Of a stretch of 64,000 nucleotides of DNA, positions 46,228 to 59,561 are shown piece by piece. How positions within the stretch are numbered: position 1 is the stretch's first letter; each line of letters opens with the position of its first letter. The DNA is taken from the NCBI RefSeq assembly GCF_018294505.1, contig NC_057807.1, positions 172,647,498 through 172,711,497 on the forward strand, read 5' to 3'. The translations under genes were made by a program, and so were the position numbers. The notes beneath the pieces were generated by a model. That model searched no databases. It saw nothing but the letters and a program-made list of their open reading frames with translations, and had not been told where the DNA came from. This DNA comes from Triticum aestivum. Taxonomy: Eukaryota > Streptophyta > Magnoliopsida > Poales > Poaceae.

Positions 46228-47263
46228 ATGGAGACACCACCACCACCACCACCATGTCGACTGTGCAAGTCAAGATGCGCCAGTGGCCTTGCAACTGGCA
46301 TGTTGTTCGACATCTACTTCCAGCCGAGTTTTCTTCCTGCGGCGGTAACAAAATATATGAAACTTGTAACAACTATTTTGTTTTTAGTGTTATTGGCACT
46401 AATGCATTGTGTATATATCATTGTTTATACACAGATTGTCCCATGCAATGTGAGGTTGGAATTCAACAAGCTGACTGGAGACACTATGACCTTTGAGGCT
46501 ACTGGGGGACCCTACACTATGGAGGTTGAGAAAGGACGAAATATGTCACAGATCGGAGGATATGGATGGAACCGTTTCATCTCCCACATGGGTATCACTT
46601 GTGGTGAGTTGACCAGGTTCTTCTTCACAGCAGAAAGACCCAAGCTGTCTATCATTTATCTCAACACGGATGAAGATTATGAGGACCCACTTGATGAAGC
46701 CATCTATACTCGAAAATAAGGCTGAGCGAGGACAAGGTGTGCAATCTATGGGACATAATTCCGCCACGTGCTGACTTTGTCGGGGTGCCATTCATGACCC
46801 ACCTGAAAAGTACCATGGTTGATCGGTATGTTATGGTATGTTATACTTAGTGTACAATCCGATTACATGCTTACTTAGTAGATTCAAGCATAGTAGAAAT
46901 GTAGTACTGTTTTTCATAGTGTAGAAACCTATACTTAGTAGAAATATATTTGCAAGAGTATGTGCGAGGCTACTTATTAATTGATATCTTTTTCTTATTC
47001 AGACATTGCCAAAGAGCCTATCTGTGAGTTGTGGTATCGAGCCTGATGAAGAAAGCTCTGCTGGAATACGCCTTACCGCAAGGGGCTCCGTCACCACCTA
47101 TGTGTACGGTGTGGACACGGACGGTCGCACACACTTCAGCTCGGTTGGGTGGAAGAATTTCCTCGTTGGCAAGGATCTTCGTATTGGACAAGCCATCCTA
47201 GTTACTGTCAGGAACACCCACTGCCATGGCTTGAGGATGATGGTCATCGTTGATATCATCTAG
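46228..47263 (+). pseudogene. gene with two B3 domains, three exons, one frameshift
   Basis: ATG at 46228 (METPPPPPPCRLC). Exon 1 ends at 46365 (...FLPAAVTKYMKL). A 69-nt intron (46366-46434) stays open because its length is a multiple of three. Exon 2, 46435-46835, completes the first B3 (VRLEFNKLTGDTM, YTMEVEKGRN, GYGWNRFISHMGI, then GELTRFFFTAERPKLSIIYL). A one-base frameshift near 46715 creates a stop, after which the frame resumes as LSEDKVCNLWDIIPPRADFV. Donor GTATGT is at 46836 and the acceptor before 47003. Exon 3 encodes the second B3 (TLPKSLSVSCGIEP, YVYGVDTDGRTHFSSVGW, GKDLRIGQAILVTV) and stops at 47263. All junctions are phase 0. It would encode a nuclear DNA-binding protein. It sits wholly inside a CACTA-like element, which suggests capture. 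It is nearly intact, and the frameshift could also be an assembly error. Confidence 0.75.
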
Positions 47264-47797
47264 AACTACATATGTGTGTGTGGCTGTATGACTACCCCTA
47301 GTAGACTGCTATATGCTTTATGACTGTCTAGTACTTCTTATCATATATGCTCCTATATGAAACATATATGTGTGTGAGGATGCATGTTGACTATATCTGA
47401 GTACCTATAATGCTTAATGATATTGTATGACTACTGTATGACTATACGGTATTGTGGTTAATGATATTGTTATTTGGTATATGTGAAATTGTAGTTTATT
47501 GAAACGGGGTACTGTTCTAGATCAACAGGAAGCAGGGAAAAATGTTGAAAGATAAAGCAGTAGCGCGGGCAAAGAAGAGCGCTACAGCTACTTATTAGTA
47601 GCACATGTTGGAAAACCGCTACTGATACGGTCAATACAAGTAGCACGGGTACATAGAGCGCTACTACTATCTCTGTTAGCTGTAGCGCCTTATTAGTAGC
47701 GCGGCCACCCGCGCTACTAATAGCGTTAAAACCCACGCTACTACTAGAGTTTTCCCTAGTAGTAGAAGAGGAAGATTGATCTATGCAGGAAGTTGTT

Positions 47798-50700
47798 TGT
47801 CAGGACCCCGATCCTAAGTCACACTGATCTAGCATGTAACACATCGTATCACTTTGCGGCCTCACGCACGGTATTCCCACGGGTGCCACCTTACCTGGCC
47901 CGGGACCATTTGCGCCTTTTGGCTCACGTATATGATAGTGTCGCTAGCATCCGTATGACAAAGAACCCAGGCCGACATGACTAGTCGTAAACCCAAAGTG
48001 GCACTAACTTACAGGGACAGACATACATGACCCAACAATGAATGTGTCGGTCATCAGCGAGTGAATCCGGCCTATAGCAGCTGGGCTAACAGGACTCTGG
48101 AGAATCCGTACTGTAGCAGGCTAACAGGACTCCGGTAGACACTGGGTGACATTTCCCCATAGGGACAGACACAGGAACGAAGAAGGACACATGCCGGCCA
48201 GCCTAAGTGTTTCGGAGTAGTAGCAAGCTACCAAGCTCAGTGGAAGCACTAGGAGACATTTCCCCATAAGAGAGGCTACCAAGAATAAACAACTAGTTTG
48301 TCGGATCCCGCACATACCAAGCATTTCAATAGCATACACACAATATGCCCGATATGCCCAAATACAACATGGCATCACAACAAGACTCTACGACTCAAAA
48401 TATTTACTCAATAGGCTCCGAGGAGCGAGATATTACAAACATGGGTCTCATGACCCAACATTCAGAGCATACAAGTCAAAGCACAAACAGAAGCTTAACA
48501 GGTGTGAGTACAGACATCTACAAATGAAGAAGGCTAAGAAGCCTGACTATCTACCAGATCTTGTCGAGGGCACAAGACCGTAGCTGAGGTAACAAGCTAA
48601 ACGTCGAAGTCCATGCGGAACTACTAGGGAGACTGAAGTCTCTTTGCATAAACATAAATTAAGCAAACGTGAGTACAAATTTATCCAGCAAGAGTTACAT
48701 CAAAACTATCTACATATGCATCATTATCAACAAAGGGGGTGGTGGGGTTTAACTGCAGGAAGTCAGCTTTGACTCAGTGGCTATCCTGAATTATGACCGC
48801 AAGTAACTCTTTTGAGGTGGCGCACACGAGTCCACATATTCACCATATCAATACACCACTACGGACCCGCTCCCATCTCCCTACGAGAACGCCATCCATA
48901 GCACTCACGCTTATCTTGCGTATTTAAGTGTATCCACGTTAACTTGTCTATGAACTGTATAGGCAACCCAGATGCCCTTTATCGCTGGCGCGGCTATTTG
49001 AATAGATCATATTAACCCTACAAGGGTGTACTTCATCACACACGCTCTCGCCACTTACCGCCATGTACACGTCATGTATCTCGGCAACCTTCAAGCGGAA
49101 GCCTGGCGAGGGTGTCGGCCATGACCTGACTAACCACGCAAGACTCTAGTCTAGGTTTATTGCCTATTCGGGTTCCATCCGCAAGAAGATCCGACCGGGG
49201 TGTCGCTCACAGCCCTAAACGATGTGAGCAGGGTTCCCAAGCCCACCATCCGGGTGCCACTAGGTGCATCATGCCACTACACCTAGTCTATCCCAAGCCC
49301 ACCTGTACCGGGTGCCACTTGGTAGACTACTAGCACTACCTACAAACACCAGAAACTAGTTGCAACTCCTGGACAGAGATCAGGCTGATTAATAAGTCGA
49401 GAGGGGTCGAGTTACCGAAACCCAATGTGTGGTAGTAACTGTCATGGATCACAAACAGAGAACTCAGTTCTTGAGGACAATATCAATGAGACAACCCACC
49501 ATGTACTCCTACATCGACTCTCACCGCTACGTTTACCAAATCGTGTTCACACACTTAGCTCACATACAATAGGACATGTTCATCACCATTCCAACTCATC
49601 CCCAATGAATCAGACCTGACTCAACTCTAAGCAGTAGCAGGCATGACAAACAAGCATAAATGAGTAGGCACATCAGGGGTCAAACAACTCCTACTCATGC
49701 TAGTGGGCTTCATCTATTTACTGTGGCAATGACAGGTCATGCAGAGGAAAGGGGTTCAACTACCACATCATGTAACCGTTGAATCGTTGTTGTCCTAATG
49801 GAGTAATAGAGAGCAGGAGCGAGAGAGTGGGATTGTATCGAAATGAACAAGGGGGTTTTGCTTGCCTGTCAATTCTGAAGATAATATAGTTTCTTCATCG
49901 GTGTCATCAAACTCATCGTCGAAACCACGTCTATCGACAGGGAACAAATACCGGCAACACAGAAGGAAACACAATCAATGCAGTGCAACAATTATGATGC
50001 ATGATTATGACATGGCAATATGATGTGATTTGGCCTAATGCAACTAGCAACAGGTTAAATGAAGTTGGTTTGAACCCAAGGTTCAAAATAAAACTCCATG
50101 TGTGATGGATTAAATGCCCTATAATTGATTTGTCCTAAACAGTAGCCATAAGTTGTTCTAACATGCACGAAAATGCCGTAAACAGATTCTTTGGATTTTT
50201 CTAATAATTTTTAATATATAAATTATTTTGTTTGGAGTTATGGTTGATTTTCTATGATTTTCAGAAGTTTTGGGCATTTTCTCAAAATAAATAAATCATT
50301 TAGATTTATTTAAATTCTAGAAAAGGCTTTACTGCATCAGCACTAGGTCATGCTGACGTCATCTGGTCAACTGGGTCGGTCCAGTCAAACCTGACCAGTG
50401 GGGCCCACTAGTCAGTGACACACTGGGCAAACCCAATCAAATCCAGCGCTAACTGGGTTTCACCGGATGTGGGGCCCGCTGTCAGTGGCAGTGAGGTGGC
50501 TGATTAGGGTGGATTAGCGCTAATGATGACCACATCGGATGCGCCGGCGGTTAGATGACTGCGAAGACCCAGAGCGGCGGTGGCTCGCCGGAGTTGCGCT
50601 TAGGGCTCCCGCTTGCTACGATAAGGGCATCAGAAGGGAGCCCTTGCTCACCCGCATCCAGGGAGCATGCGGCTGGGCGTGGGGTGGCCTGGTTCACCGG

Positions 50701-51330
50701 CGGCGAGCTCATCTGCCATGGCTGGAACACGGGGATGAGGCGGGCGAGGCTGTGACTCACGGGGTCACCGGATGAAGTGCTCTACGGGCTCCTGGGAACT
50801 CCAGGAGATCCACTACGCACCCAGATGCGACGGAAGCGAGCCATGGCTGGGTCGGTGACATCACCGGCGGCAAGGAGTTTGCGGGTGTGATGGGGAGGTA
50901 AGCTAGGGGTTGAGCGCGAGCAGGGGAACATGGTGAAACGGAGAGAGGCTCACGGCGAGGAGGATAGTGCAGACGGCGGGGCCCGGGACGCGTTGGTTGC
51001 CGCGAATCAACGGTGAGGTATCCGGTGGTCAGAGGTTGAAGATGAGGTTGGGGATGACGCTGCAGGGCTCCCGCGGTCGCGTGCATCAACGTGTAGCTCT
51101 AAGGCATCGTGGCGGAGCTCGTGGTCATGCTGGTTTAGCGGGTGGTGGCCGGTAGCCATGGCTACGGCGACGGCGCGCTCTCGGTGCTCACAGCGAAGGG
51201 AGGAAGAGAGAGCCGGGGAGGGTGGAGAGCTCAAGAGAGAGTGAGAGAGGGATCCAGGGTTTGCGTGGCGGTCTTAGCGGCCTCCAAAAGCAGCGGCAAG
51301 CAGGAGGTGGCCTGGGCGTGGGCGTGCGGG
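47798..51330 (-). mobile_element. long LTR, minus strand, interrupted
   Basis: Starts (as the LTR 3-prime end, reversed) TGTCAGGACCCCGATCC and follows the plus-strand LTR 55452-59545 in reverse for its whole length: ATCTAGCATGTAACAC, TTTGCGGCCTCACGCACGGT, GGGTTCCATCCGCAAG and the GC-rich island. About 560 bp of the LTR start are missing because the Athila-type element enters at 51331. The rest should lie beyond the window. No internal region is seen at 47765-47797. Confidence 0.85.
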
Positions 51331-52924
51331 TGATACGTCTCCAATGTATCTATAATTTTTGATTGCTCCATGCTACTTTATCTACTATTTTCGACTATAT
51401 TGGGCTTTATTTTCCACTTTTATATTATTTTTGGAACTATCCTATTAACTGGAGGCCCAGCCCAGAATTGCTGTTTTTTTGCCTATTTCAGTGTTTCGAA
51501 GAAACGAAATATCAAACGGAGTCCAAAAGGAATGAAACCTTCGGGAACGTGATTTTCTCACCGAACGTGATCCAGGAGACATGGACCCAACTCCAAGAAG
51601 TGCTAGAGGCGGTCACGAGGGTGGAGGGCGCGCCCCCCTGGGCGCGCCCCCTACCTCGTGGGCCCCCTATTGCTCCACCGACGTACTCCTTCCTCCTATA
51701 TATACCTACGTATCCCCGAACGATCAGAACAGGAGCCAAAAACCAAATTCCACTACCGCAACCTTCTGTATCCACGAGATCCCATCTTGGGGTCTGTTCC
51801 GGAGCTCCACCGGAGGGGGCATCCACCACGGAGGGCTTCTACATCAACACCATAGCCCCTCCGATGAAGTGTGAGTAGTTTACTTCAGACCTTCGGGTCC
51901 ATATCTAGTAGCTAGATGGCTTCTTCTCTCTTTTTGGATCTCAATACAATGTTCTCCCCCACTCTTGTGGAGATCTATTCGATGTAATCTTCTTTTTGCG
52001 GTGTGTTTGTTGAGACCGATGAATTGTGGGTTTATGATCTAGTATTATCTATGGAAAATATTTGATTCTTCTCTGAATTCTTTTATGTATGATTGAGTTA
52101 TCTTTGCAAGTCTCTTCGAATGATCCTTTTTGGTTTGGCCAACTAGATTGGTAGTTCTTGCAATGGGAGAAGTGCTTAGCTTTGGGTTCAATCTTGCGGT
52201 GTCCTCACCCAGTGACAGAAAGGGTTGCAAGGCACGTATTGTATTTTTGCCATCGAGGATAACAAGATGGGGGTTTTATCATATTGCATGAATTCATCCC
52301 TCTACATCATGTCATCTTGCTTAAGGCGTTACTCTGTTTTGAACTTAATCCTCTAGATGCATGCTGGATAGCGGTTGATGAGTGGAGTAATAGTAGTAGA
52401 TGCAGAATCCTTTCGATCTACTTGTCTCGGACGTGATGCCTATATACATGATCATTGCCTAGATATGCTCATAATTATGCTCAGTTCTGTCAATTGCTCA
52501 ACAGTAATTTGTTCACCCACCGTAGAATATCTATGCTCTTAAGAGAAGCCACTAGTGAAACCTATGGCCCCCGAGTCTATTCTCATCATATCAATCTCTA
52601 TCGCTTTATTTACTTGCTTTGTTTTTACTTTGCCTTTTACTTTTTACTTTGCATCTATCTATCAAAAACACCAAAAATATTATTTATCATCTCTATCAGA
52701 TCTCACTCTCGTAAGTGACCGTGAAGGGATTGACAACCCCTAATCGCGTTGGTTGCGAGTAGCTATCGTTTTGTGTAGGTACGAGGGACTTGTGCGTGGT
52801 CTCCTACTGGATTGATACCTTGGTTATCAAAAACTAAGGGAAATACTTACGCTACTTTGCTGCATCATCCTCTCCTCTTCGGGGAAATCCAACGCAGTGC
52901 TCAAGAGGTAGCAAGAAGAATTTC

Positions 52925-52942
52925 TGGCGCCGTTGCCGGGGA
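52925..52942 (+). other. primer-binding site, tRNA-Asp type
   Basis: TGGCGCCGTTGCCGGGGA is complementary to the 3-prime end of plant tRNA-Asp, the primer used by Athila-lineage elements. Confidence 0.85.
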
Positions 52943-53149
52943 GGCTCATGCAAGCAAGTCAACCATACCAAGTACTCATCACAATCCCTATCTCTCGCAT
53001 TACATTATTTGTCATTAGCCTCTCGTTTTCCTCTCCCCCACTTCACCCTTGCAATTTTATTCGCCCTCTCTTTCCCAATCTCCTCTCTTTCCCGTTTGCC
53101 TTTTTCCCGTTGCCTTTCTATTTGCTGGTGTGTTGGATTACTTGTTGGC

Positions 53150-55227
53150 ATGGCGCAAGATAATACCAAATTGTGTGACTTCTCGAATACCAATAATAAC
53201 GATTTCCTTAGTACTCCGGTTGCTCCTCTTAATAATGATGAGTCTTGTGAAATCAATACCGCTTTGCTGAATCTTGTTATGAAAGATCAATTCACCGGCC
53301 TTCCTAGTGAAGATGCCGCTACTCATCTAAATAATTTTATTGATTTGTGTGATATGCAAAAGAATAAAGATAAAGATAACAATATTGTCAAATTGAAGTT
53401 TTTTTCCGTTTTCACTTAGAGATCGTGCTAAAGTTTGGTTTTCGTCTTTGCCTAAATATAGTATTGATTCTTGGAACAAGTGCAAAGATGCTTTTATCTC
53501 TAAGTATTTTCCTCCCGCTAAGATCATTACTCTTAGGAACGATATCATGAATTTTAAACAACTTGATCATGAGCATGTTTCCCAATCTTGGGAAAGAATG
53601 AAATTAATGCTTCGCAATTGCCCTACTCATGGTTTGAATTTATGGATGATCATAGAATTTTTTTATGCCGGATTGAATTTTTCTTCTAGAAATCTTTTAG
53701 ATTCGGCCGCGGGAGGCACTTTTATGGAAATTACGTTAGGAGATGCTACCAAATTGCTTGATAATATTATGGCTAATTATTCTCCATGGCACACCGAAAG
53801 ATCCTCTAGTAAAAAAATGTATGCTATAGAAGAAATCAATGTTTTGAGTGAAAAGATGGACGAACTTATGAAGATGTTTGCTCCTAAAAATACTCCTCTT
53901 GATCCCAATGATATGCCTTTATCTACTTTACTTGAGAATAATAATGAAATCTATGGATGTGAATTTTGTTGGTAGGAATAGTTTTGGAAACAACGCGTAT
54001 AGAGGGAATTTTAATCCTAGGCCTTATCCTAGTAATCCTTCTAATAATTATTGAAATTCCTACAACAACTCTTATGGAAATTTTAATACGATGCCCTCTG
54101 AATTTGAGAGTAGTGTTAAAGAGTTTATGAATTCACAAAAGAATTTTAATGCTTTGCTTGAAGAGAAATTGCTTAAATTTGATGATTTGGCCAGGAACGT
54201 TGATCGAATTTCTCTTGAAATTGTGTCTTTAAAGCTTAGATCTATTCCTCTTAAGCATGATATCAATGAGTCTCTCAAAGCCATGAGAATTTCCATTGAT
54301 GAGTGCAAAGAAAGAACCGCTAGGATGCGTGCTTCCAAAGATGCCTTTATTAAAGCGTGTTCTTCCAATTCCTATGAAAATCAAGATGAAGATCTAAAAG
54401 TTATTGATGTGTCCCCTATCAAATACTTGTTTTGCAATATGAATCTTGATGAAACTGAATATGATCTTCCTTTACCTAGAAGACGTTCTAAGAATTCAGA
54501 GTTTCTAGATCTTGATGATGAATTTGATGAAAGTGGGATTGAAAGAAATACAAACTTAGTTGTTGCTAAACCCACTATATTAGATCTCAAGGAATTTAAT
54601 TATGAAAATTGCTCTTTGATTGGTTGTATTTCCTTGTTGCAATCCGTGCTGGATTCTCCTCATGCTTATAGTCAAAATAAGGCCTTTACCAAACACATTG
54701 TTGATGCCTTGATGCAATCTTATGAAGAAAAACTTGAGTTGTAAGTTTCTGTCCCTGGAAAACTCTATGATGAGTGGGAACCTAGTATTAAAATTAAAAT
54801 TAAAGATTATGAGTTTCATGCTTTGTGTGATTTGGGTGCTAGTGTCTCTACTATTCCCAAAGCTTTGTGTGATTTGCTAGATTTCCGTGATTTTGATGAT
54901 TGGTCTCTAAACTTGCATCTTGCGGATTCCACTAGTAAAAAACCTATGGGAAGAATTAATGATGTTCTTATTGTTGCAAATAGGAATTATGTGCCCGTAG
55001 ATTTTATCGTTCTTGATATAGATTGCAATCCTTCATGTCCTATTATTCTTGGTAGACCTTTCCTTAGAACGATTGGTGCAATTATTGATATGAAGGAAGG
55101 GAATATTAGATTCCAATTTCCCTTAAAGAAGGGCATGGAACACTTCCATAGAAATAAAATAAAATTACCATATGAATCTATCATGAGAGCCACTTATGGA
55201 TTGCCTACCAAAGATGGCAATACCTAG
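53150..55227 (+). pseudogene. gag-protease polyprotein of the Athila-type element
   Basis: ATG at 53150 (MAQDNTKLCDF). The gag part (LWMIIEFFYAGL, DSAAGGTFMEIT, MKLMLRNCPTHGL) packages the element RNA. Breaks: frameshift near 53405 in a T-rich run, frameshift near 53955, TGA at 54052-54054, TAA at 54742-54744. After these, one frame runs to 55227. An Asn/Tyr-rich stretch (YRGNFNPRPYPSNPSNNY) is followed by helical, Lys/Glu-rich sequence. The aspartic protease segment has the active-site variant CDLGASVSTIPKAL and the downstream IILGRPFLRTIGAIIDMKEG strand. The protein is dead as written, but reading between the breaks is long and clean, so decay is recent. Confidence 0.85.
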
Positions 55228-55451
55228 ATCTATCCTTGCTTTTATTCCTAGCTAGGGGCGTTAAACCATAGCGCTTGTTGGGAGGCAACCCAATTTTATT
55301 TTGTGTTTTTGTTTTTGCTTCTGTTTAGGAATAAATAATCCATCTAGCCTCTGTTTGTATGTGGTTTTATCTTTTAATTAGTGTTTGTGCCTAGTAGAAC
55401 CTATAGGATAACCTACGATGATAGTTGATTTGATTCTGCTGAAAAACAGAA

Positions 55452-58400
55452 TGTCACATCCCTAGTTCTGGTATGCACTAGGCTAGCCCTTCCATGTGAG
55501 CATCATGTTTAAATTCAAATGAAACTTGAATTGAGGAATTTTCAAAAGCCTTAGAAAACCTCTAAAAATAACCAACATTTAAATCTCATCAAATGAGTCC
55601 AAGAAAATGTTCCTGTTATTCTGTGAAAATATTGGCGTGAGGTAAAATTCAAACCAATATTTTCAGAGTCACAGAAATAATTTATTTTGGGTCTTTGATT
55701 TAAATCAATAATATATTTGGGTTGGAATTATTTCTGCTATATAAGAAATAATGTTCAAATATTTTGTAAGTTTGCATGTGACCTTGGACTAGCTCTCTGA
55801 GCTCACATAAAAATTACAGAAAGATTTAAAATGGATTAGTTTCCAAACTAAACCAAACCAAAATAACAGAAATAGAAAAACTAAAATAAAAGAGAGAGAG
55901 AGAGAACTTACCTGGCGCTCACTTGGCAGCCCAGCTGGCCCGGCACTGTAGCTAAGGCCTAGCCCACCAGGGCGAAGCGGTCGCCTTTAACCTCTGCCAG
56001 TAGGCAGAGGCGTGTCACCGCGCGCGCGATCGCCGTGGCCAGCTCCCTGCCTGCTTCCTCCACCCCGACTCCTCCAGATGCGCCACGGAGACACCCAGCA
56101 CTCCCTGCACCCCTCTCCCCTCTCCATGGACCTTTCTCCCTCCTCTGCTCTCTCCCTACGATGCCACCGAACATGCCCACCGGCGCCGTTCGCCATTGCC
56201 GCGACCACCGCCGTCCCGACGATGCCCCGAGCTGCTCCCGACCTCCTGCGCCTCGTCACCAACGTCCTCACCGAGCCACGCGACTGGAAGACCCCTGAAG
56301 CGCTGTCCCCAACCCCTTCTTCCTCCTCGGGTCACCGGAGATTGTTGCCGCCGATTCGTCGTCCACAGGGCCTCTTCGAGCTAGCTGACCCCCTCTCCGA
56401 CCGCGCTGTGAGCTCCTCTTCCTCTCCCCTAGCTCCCGTGCTCATTTGGCCTCCGTAGCCGCCGTCTCCACCGCGCCCGAAAGCTCCCTGCCGCCGGCCA
56501 TGGCGCCGTCGTGGCTAGAGCCACGGTGGCTCGAAGGCACGCTCACCGTTGCACTCAGCGCACCACCAGGAGTCCGTAGCGCCCACTAGCTCCCCCTGCC
56601 TTGCACCGTAGCGCCGAACCCGTCGTTGCCCGAGCTCCGGCCGCTGCCCCGAGCTCAACTCCGGCGAGCTCACTTCATCGCAGCCTCTCTCGCTTGCTCC
56701 AATGGATGCGCGAGAGTGCCAGCTCTTTGTAGGTGGTCTCGGCCGCTAATTTGGTCGTCGGAGGGAAATATCCGAGCCTCTCCGCCGTCTCGGCCTCGCC
56801 GGCGGCTCAACGCCGGCAGGTTTGACCTGCTGACCTAGTTGACCCCGGGTGGGCCCAGTTTGACCCCTCTGGGTCAATGACAAATGGGACCCGCCTGCTA
56901 ATTAAGTTAGGATTAGGACTAAGTAAAAATTAGTTAGACTAATAACACTGACATGCGGGACCCACTGGTCAGTTTGACCTGGACCGCCCCGTTGACCTGC
57001 TGACGTGACAGTGACGTAGTGCTGACGTAGTTAATCATTTTCTGGATATAATCTTATTAGGAAATTCCGAAAAATAGTACAAACTTCTAAAATTCATAGA
57101 AATTCAACCGTAACTCCAAATGAAATAAATTATATATGAAAAATGATCAGAAAAATCCAATCTATCCATCCGTACCATTTTCATGCATGTTAGAACAACT
57201 TGTGTTCACTGTTTAGGTCAAATCAATTAAATGACATTTGAATAATCACATATGGAGTTTGAATTTGAATCTTGTATTCAAACCAACTTCATTTAATCTG
57301 TTGCTAGTTACATTAGCTCAAATCACAGCATATTGCCATGTCATGATCATGCATCATATTGTGCATTGCATTGATTGTGTTCTTCCTTGTTTGCCGGTGT
57401 TTGTCCCCTCTCAATAGACGTGGTACCGACGATGAGTTCGATGACACCAATGAAGAACTATATTATCTTCAGAAGTGCCAGGCAAGCAAAACCCCCTTGT
57501 TCATTCCGATACAAATCCACTCTCTCGCTCTGTTCTCTTTTACTGCATTAGGACAACAACGATTCAACTGTTACATGCTGCGGTAGTTGAACCCCTTATC
57601 CTCTGCATGACCTGTCATTGCCACAGTAAATAGATGAAACCCACTAGCATGAGTAGGAGTTGTTTGAGCCCTGATGTGCCTACTCATACATGCTTGTTTG
57701 TCATGCCTGCTACTGCTTAGAGTTGAGTCAGGTCTGATTCATCGGGGATGAATTGGAGGTGTGTGAACATGTCCTACTGTGTGTGAGCTAAGTGTGTGAA
57801 CACGATTTGGTAAAGGTAGCGGTGAGAGGCCATGTAGGAGTACATGGTGGGTTCTCTCATTGCAGCCGTCCTCAGGAACCGAGTTCTGTGTTTGTGATCC
57901 ATTAACAGTTACTACCACACATTGGGTTCCGGTAACTCGACCCCTCTCGACTTATTAATCAACGTGATCTCTGTCCAGGAGTTGCAACTAGTTTCTGGTG
58001 TTTGTAGGTAGTGTTAGTAGTCTACCAGGTGGCACCCGGTACAGGTGGGCTTGGGACAGACTAGGCAAAGTGGCATGGTGTACCAAGTGGCACCCGGATG
58101 GTGGGCTTGGGAACCCTGCTCACATCGTTTGGGGCCGTGAGCGACACCCCGGCCGGATCTCCTTGCGGATGGAACCTGAATAGGTGATAAACCTGGACTA
58201 GAGACTTGTGTGGTTAGTCAGGTCGTGGCCGACACCCTCGCTGGGCTTCCGCTTGAAGGTTGCCGAGTACATGTCGTGTAAGTGGTGGTAAGTGGTGAGA
58301 GCGTGTGTGAAGAAGTACACCCCTGCAGGGTTAATATGATCTATTCGAATAGCCGTGTCCGCGGTAAAGGACTTCTGGGTTGCCTGTACAGTCCATAGAC

Positions 58401-59545
58401 AAGTGAAAGTGGATACTCTAAAATGCGCAAGATAAGTGTGAGTGCTATGGATGGCGTTCTCGTAGGGAGACGGGAGCGGATCCATAGTGGTGTATTGATA
58501 TGGTGAATATGTGGACTCGTGTGCGCCACCTCAAAAGAGTTACTTGCAGTCGTAGTTCAGGTTAGACACTGAGTCAAAGCTGGCTTGCTGCAGTTAAACT
58601 CCACCCCCCCTTTGTTGATAATGATGCATATGTAGTTAGTTCTGATGTAAGTCTTGTTGGGTACATTTGTACTCACATTTGCCTATTTTACGTTTTTGCA
58701 GAGAGACTTTAGTCTCGCTAGTAGTTCCGCGTGGACTTCGACGTTTAGCTTGTTACCTCAGCTACGATCTTGTGCCCTCGGCGGGATCTGGTAGATAGTT
58801 AGGTTTCTCAGCCTTTTTCATTGTAGTTGTCTGTACTCAGACATGTTAAGCTTCCGCTTGTGCTTTGACTTGTATGCTCTGAATGTTGGGTCATGAGACC
58901 TGTGTTTGTAATATCTCGCTCCTCGGAGCCTAATGAATAAGTACTTGAGTTGTAGAGTCATGTTGTGATGCCATGTTGTATTTGCACATATCGAGCATAT
59001 TGTGTGTATGTTATTGAAATGCTTGGTATGTGTGGGATCTGACTATCTAGTTGTTTATCCATAGTAGCCTCTCTTACCGGGAAATGTCCCCTAGTGCTTC
59101 CACTCAGCCATGGTAGCGTGCTACTGCTCCAGAACACTTAGGCTGGCCGGCATGTGTCCTTCTTCGTTCCTGTGTCCGTCCCTTCGGGGAAATGTCACGC
59201 GATGAATACCGGAGTCCTGTTAGCCCGCTACAGCCCGGTTCACCGGAGTCCTGCTAGCCTAGTGCTACAGCCTGGATTCACTGGCTGATGACCGACACGT
59301 TCGATGCTGGGTCATGGATGCATGTCCCTGTAAGTTTGTGCCACTTTGGGTTTACGACTGGCCATGTTAGCCCGAGCTCCTTATCATATGGATGCTAGTG
59401 ACACTATCATATACGTGTGACAAAAGGCGCAAACGGTCCCGGGCAATGGTAAGGCGACACCCGTGGGGATACCGTGCGTGAGGCCGCAAAGTGATATGAG
59501 GTGTTACATGCTAGATCGATGTGGCATTGAGTCGGGGTGCTGACA
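55452..59545 (+). mobile_element. 5-prime LTR of the long-LTR element
   Basis: TGTCA...TGACA termini, with a GC-rich island at 55960-56830 and an AT-rich part from 57000. Open frames in the island (such as 56012-56458) are compositional. The same LTR family lies reversed at 47798-51330. Confidence 0.92.
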
Positions 59546-59549
59546 GCTT

Positions 59550-59561
59550 TGGTATCAGAGC
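59550..59561 (+). other. primer-binding site, tRNA-Met type
   Basis: TGGTATCAGAGC, complementary to the initiator tRNA-Met 3-prime end, four bases after the LTR. Confidence 0.9.

Larger units (their letters stand above)
44482..47764 (+). mobile_element. CACTA-like element carrying a B3 gene
   Basis: The ends are (A)ACTACTAGGAAAATCC and, reversed, (T)ACTACTAGGGAAAACTC. They differ from the CACTACTAGGGAAAA form by one terminal base each. Both subterminal arms repeat AGTAGCGC/GCGCTACTGC words in both orientations. No matching 3-bp duplication is visible (ttt versus gaa), as expected if the ends have mutated or one flank rearranged. The cargo is a two-B3-domain gene. There is no transposase. Confidence 0.65.
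51331..55451 (+). mobile_element. Athila-type gypsy element, 5-prime part, interrupted at 55452
   Basis: The LTR begins TGATACGTCTCCAATGTATC at 51331 and ends a short distance before the primer site at 52925 (exact end unresolved). The candidate target duplication is gcggg (51326-51330). The internal part holds a gag-protease region, then a conserved non-coding stretch (GCGCTTGTTGGGAGGCAACC near 55271). No reverse transcriptase or integrase appears before the next insertion. The rest, including the 3-prime LTR, is outside the window. Confidence 0.88.

Noticed and set aside
56012..56458. 148-codon frame rich in Ser and Pro
   Set aside because: Lies within the LTR GC island. The reversed LTR copy does not keep the frame.
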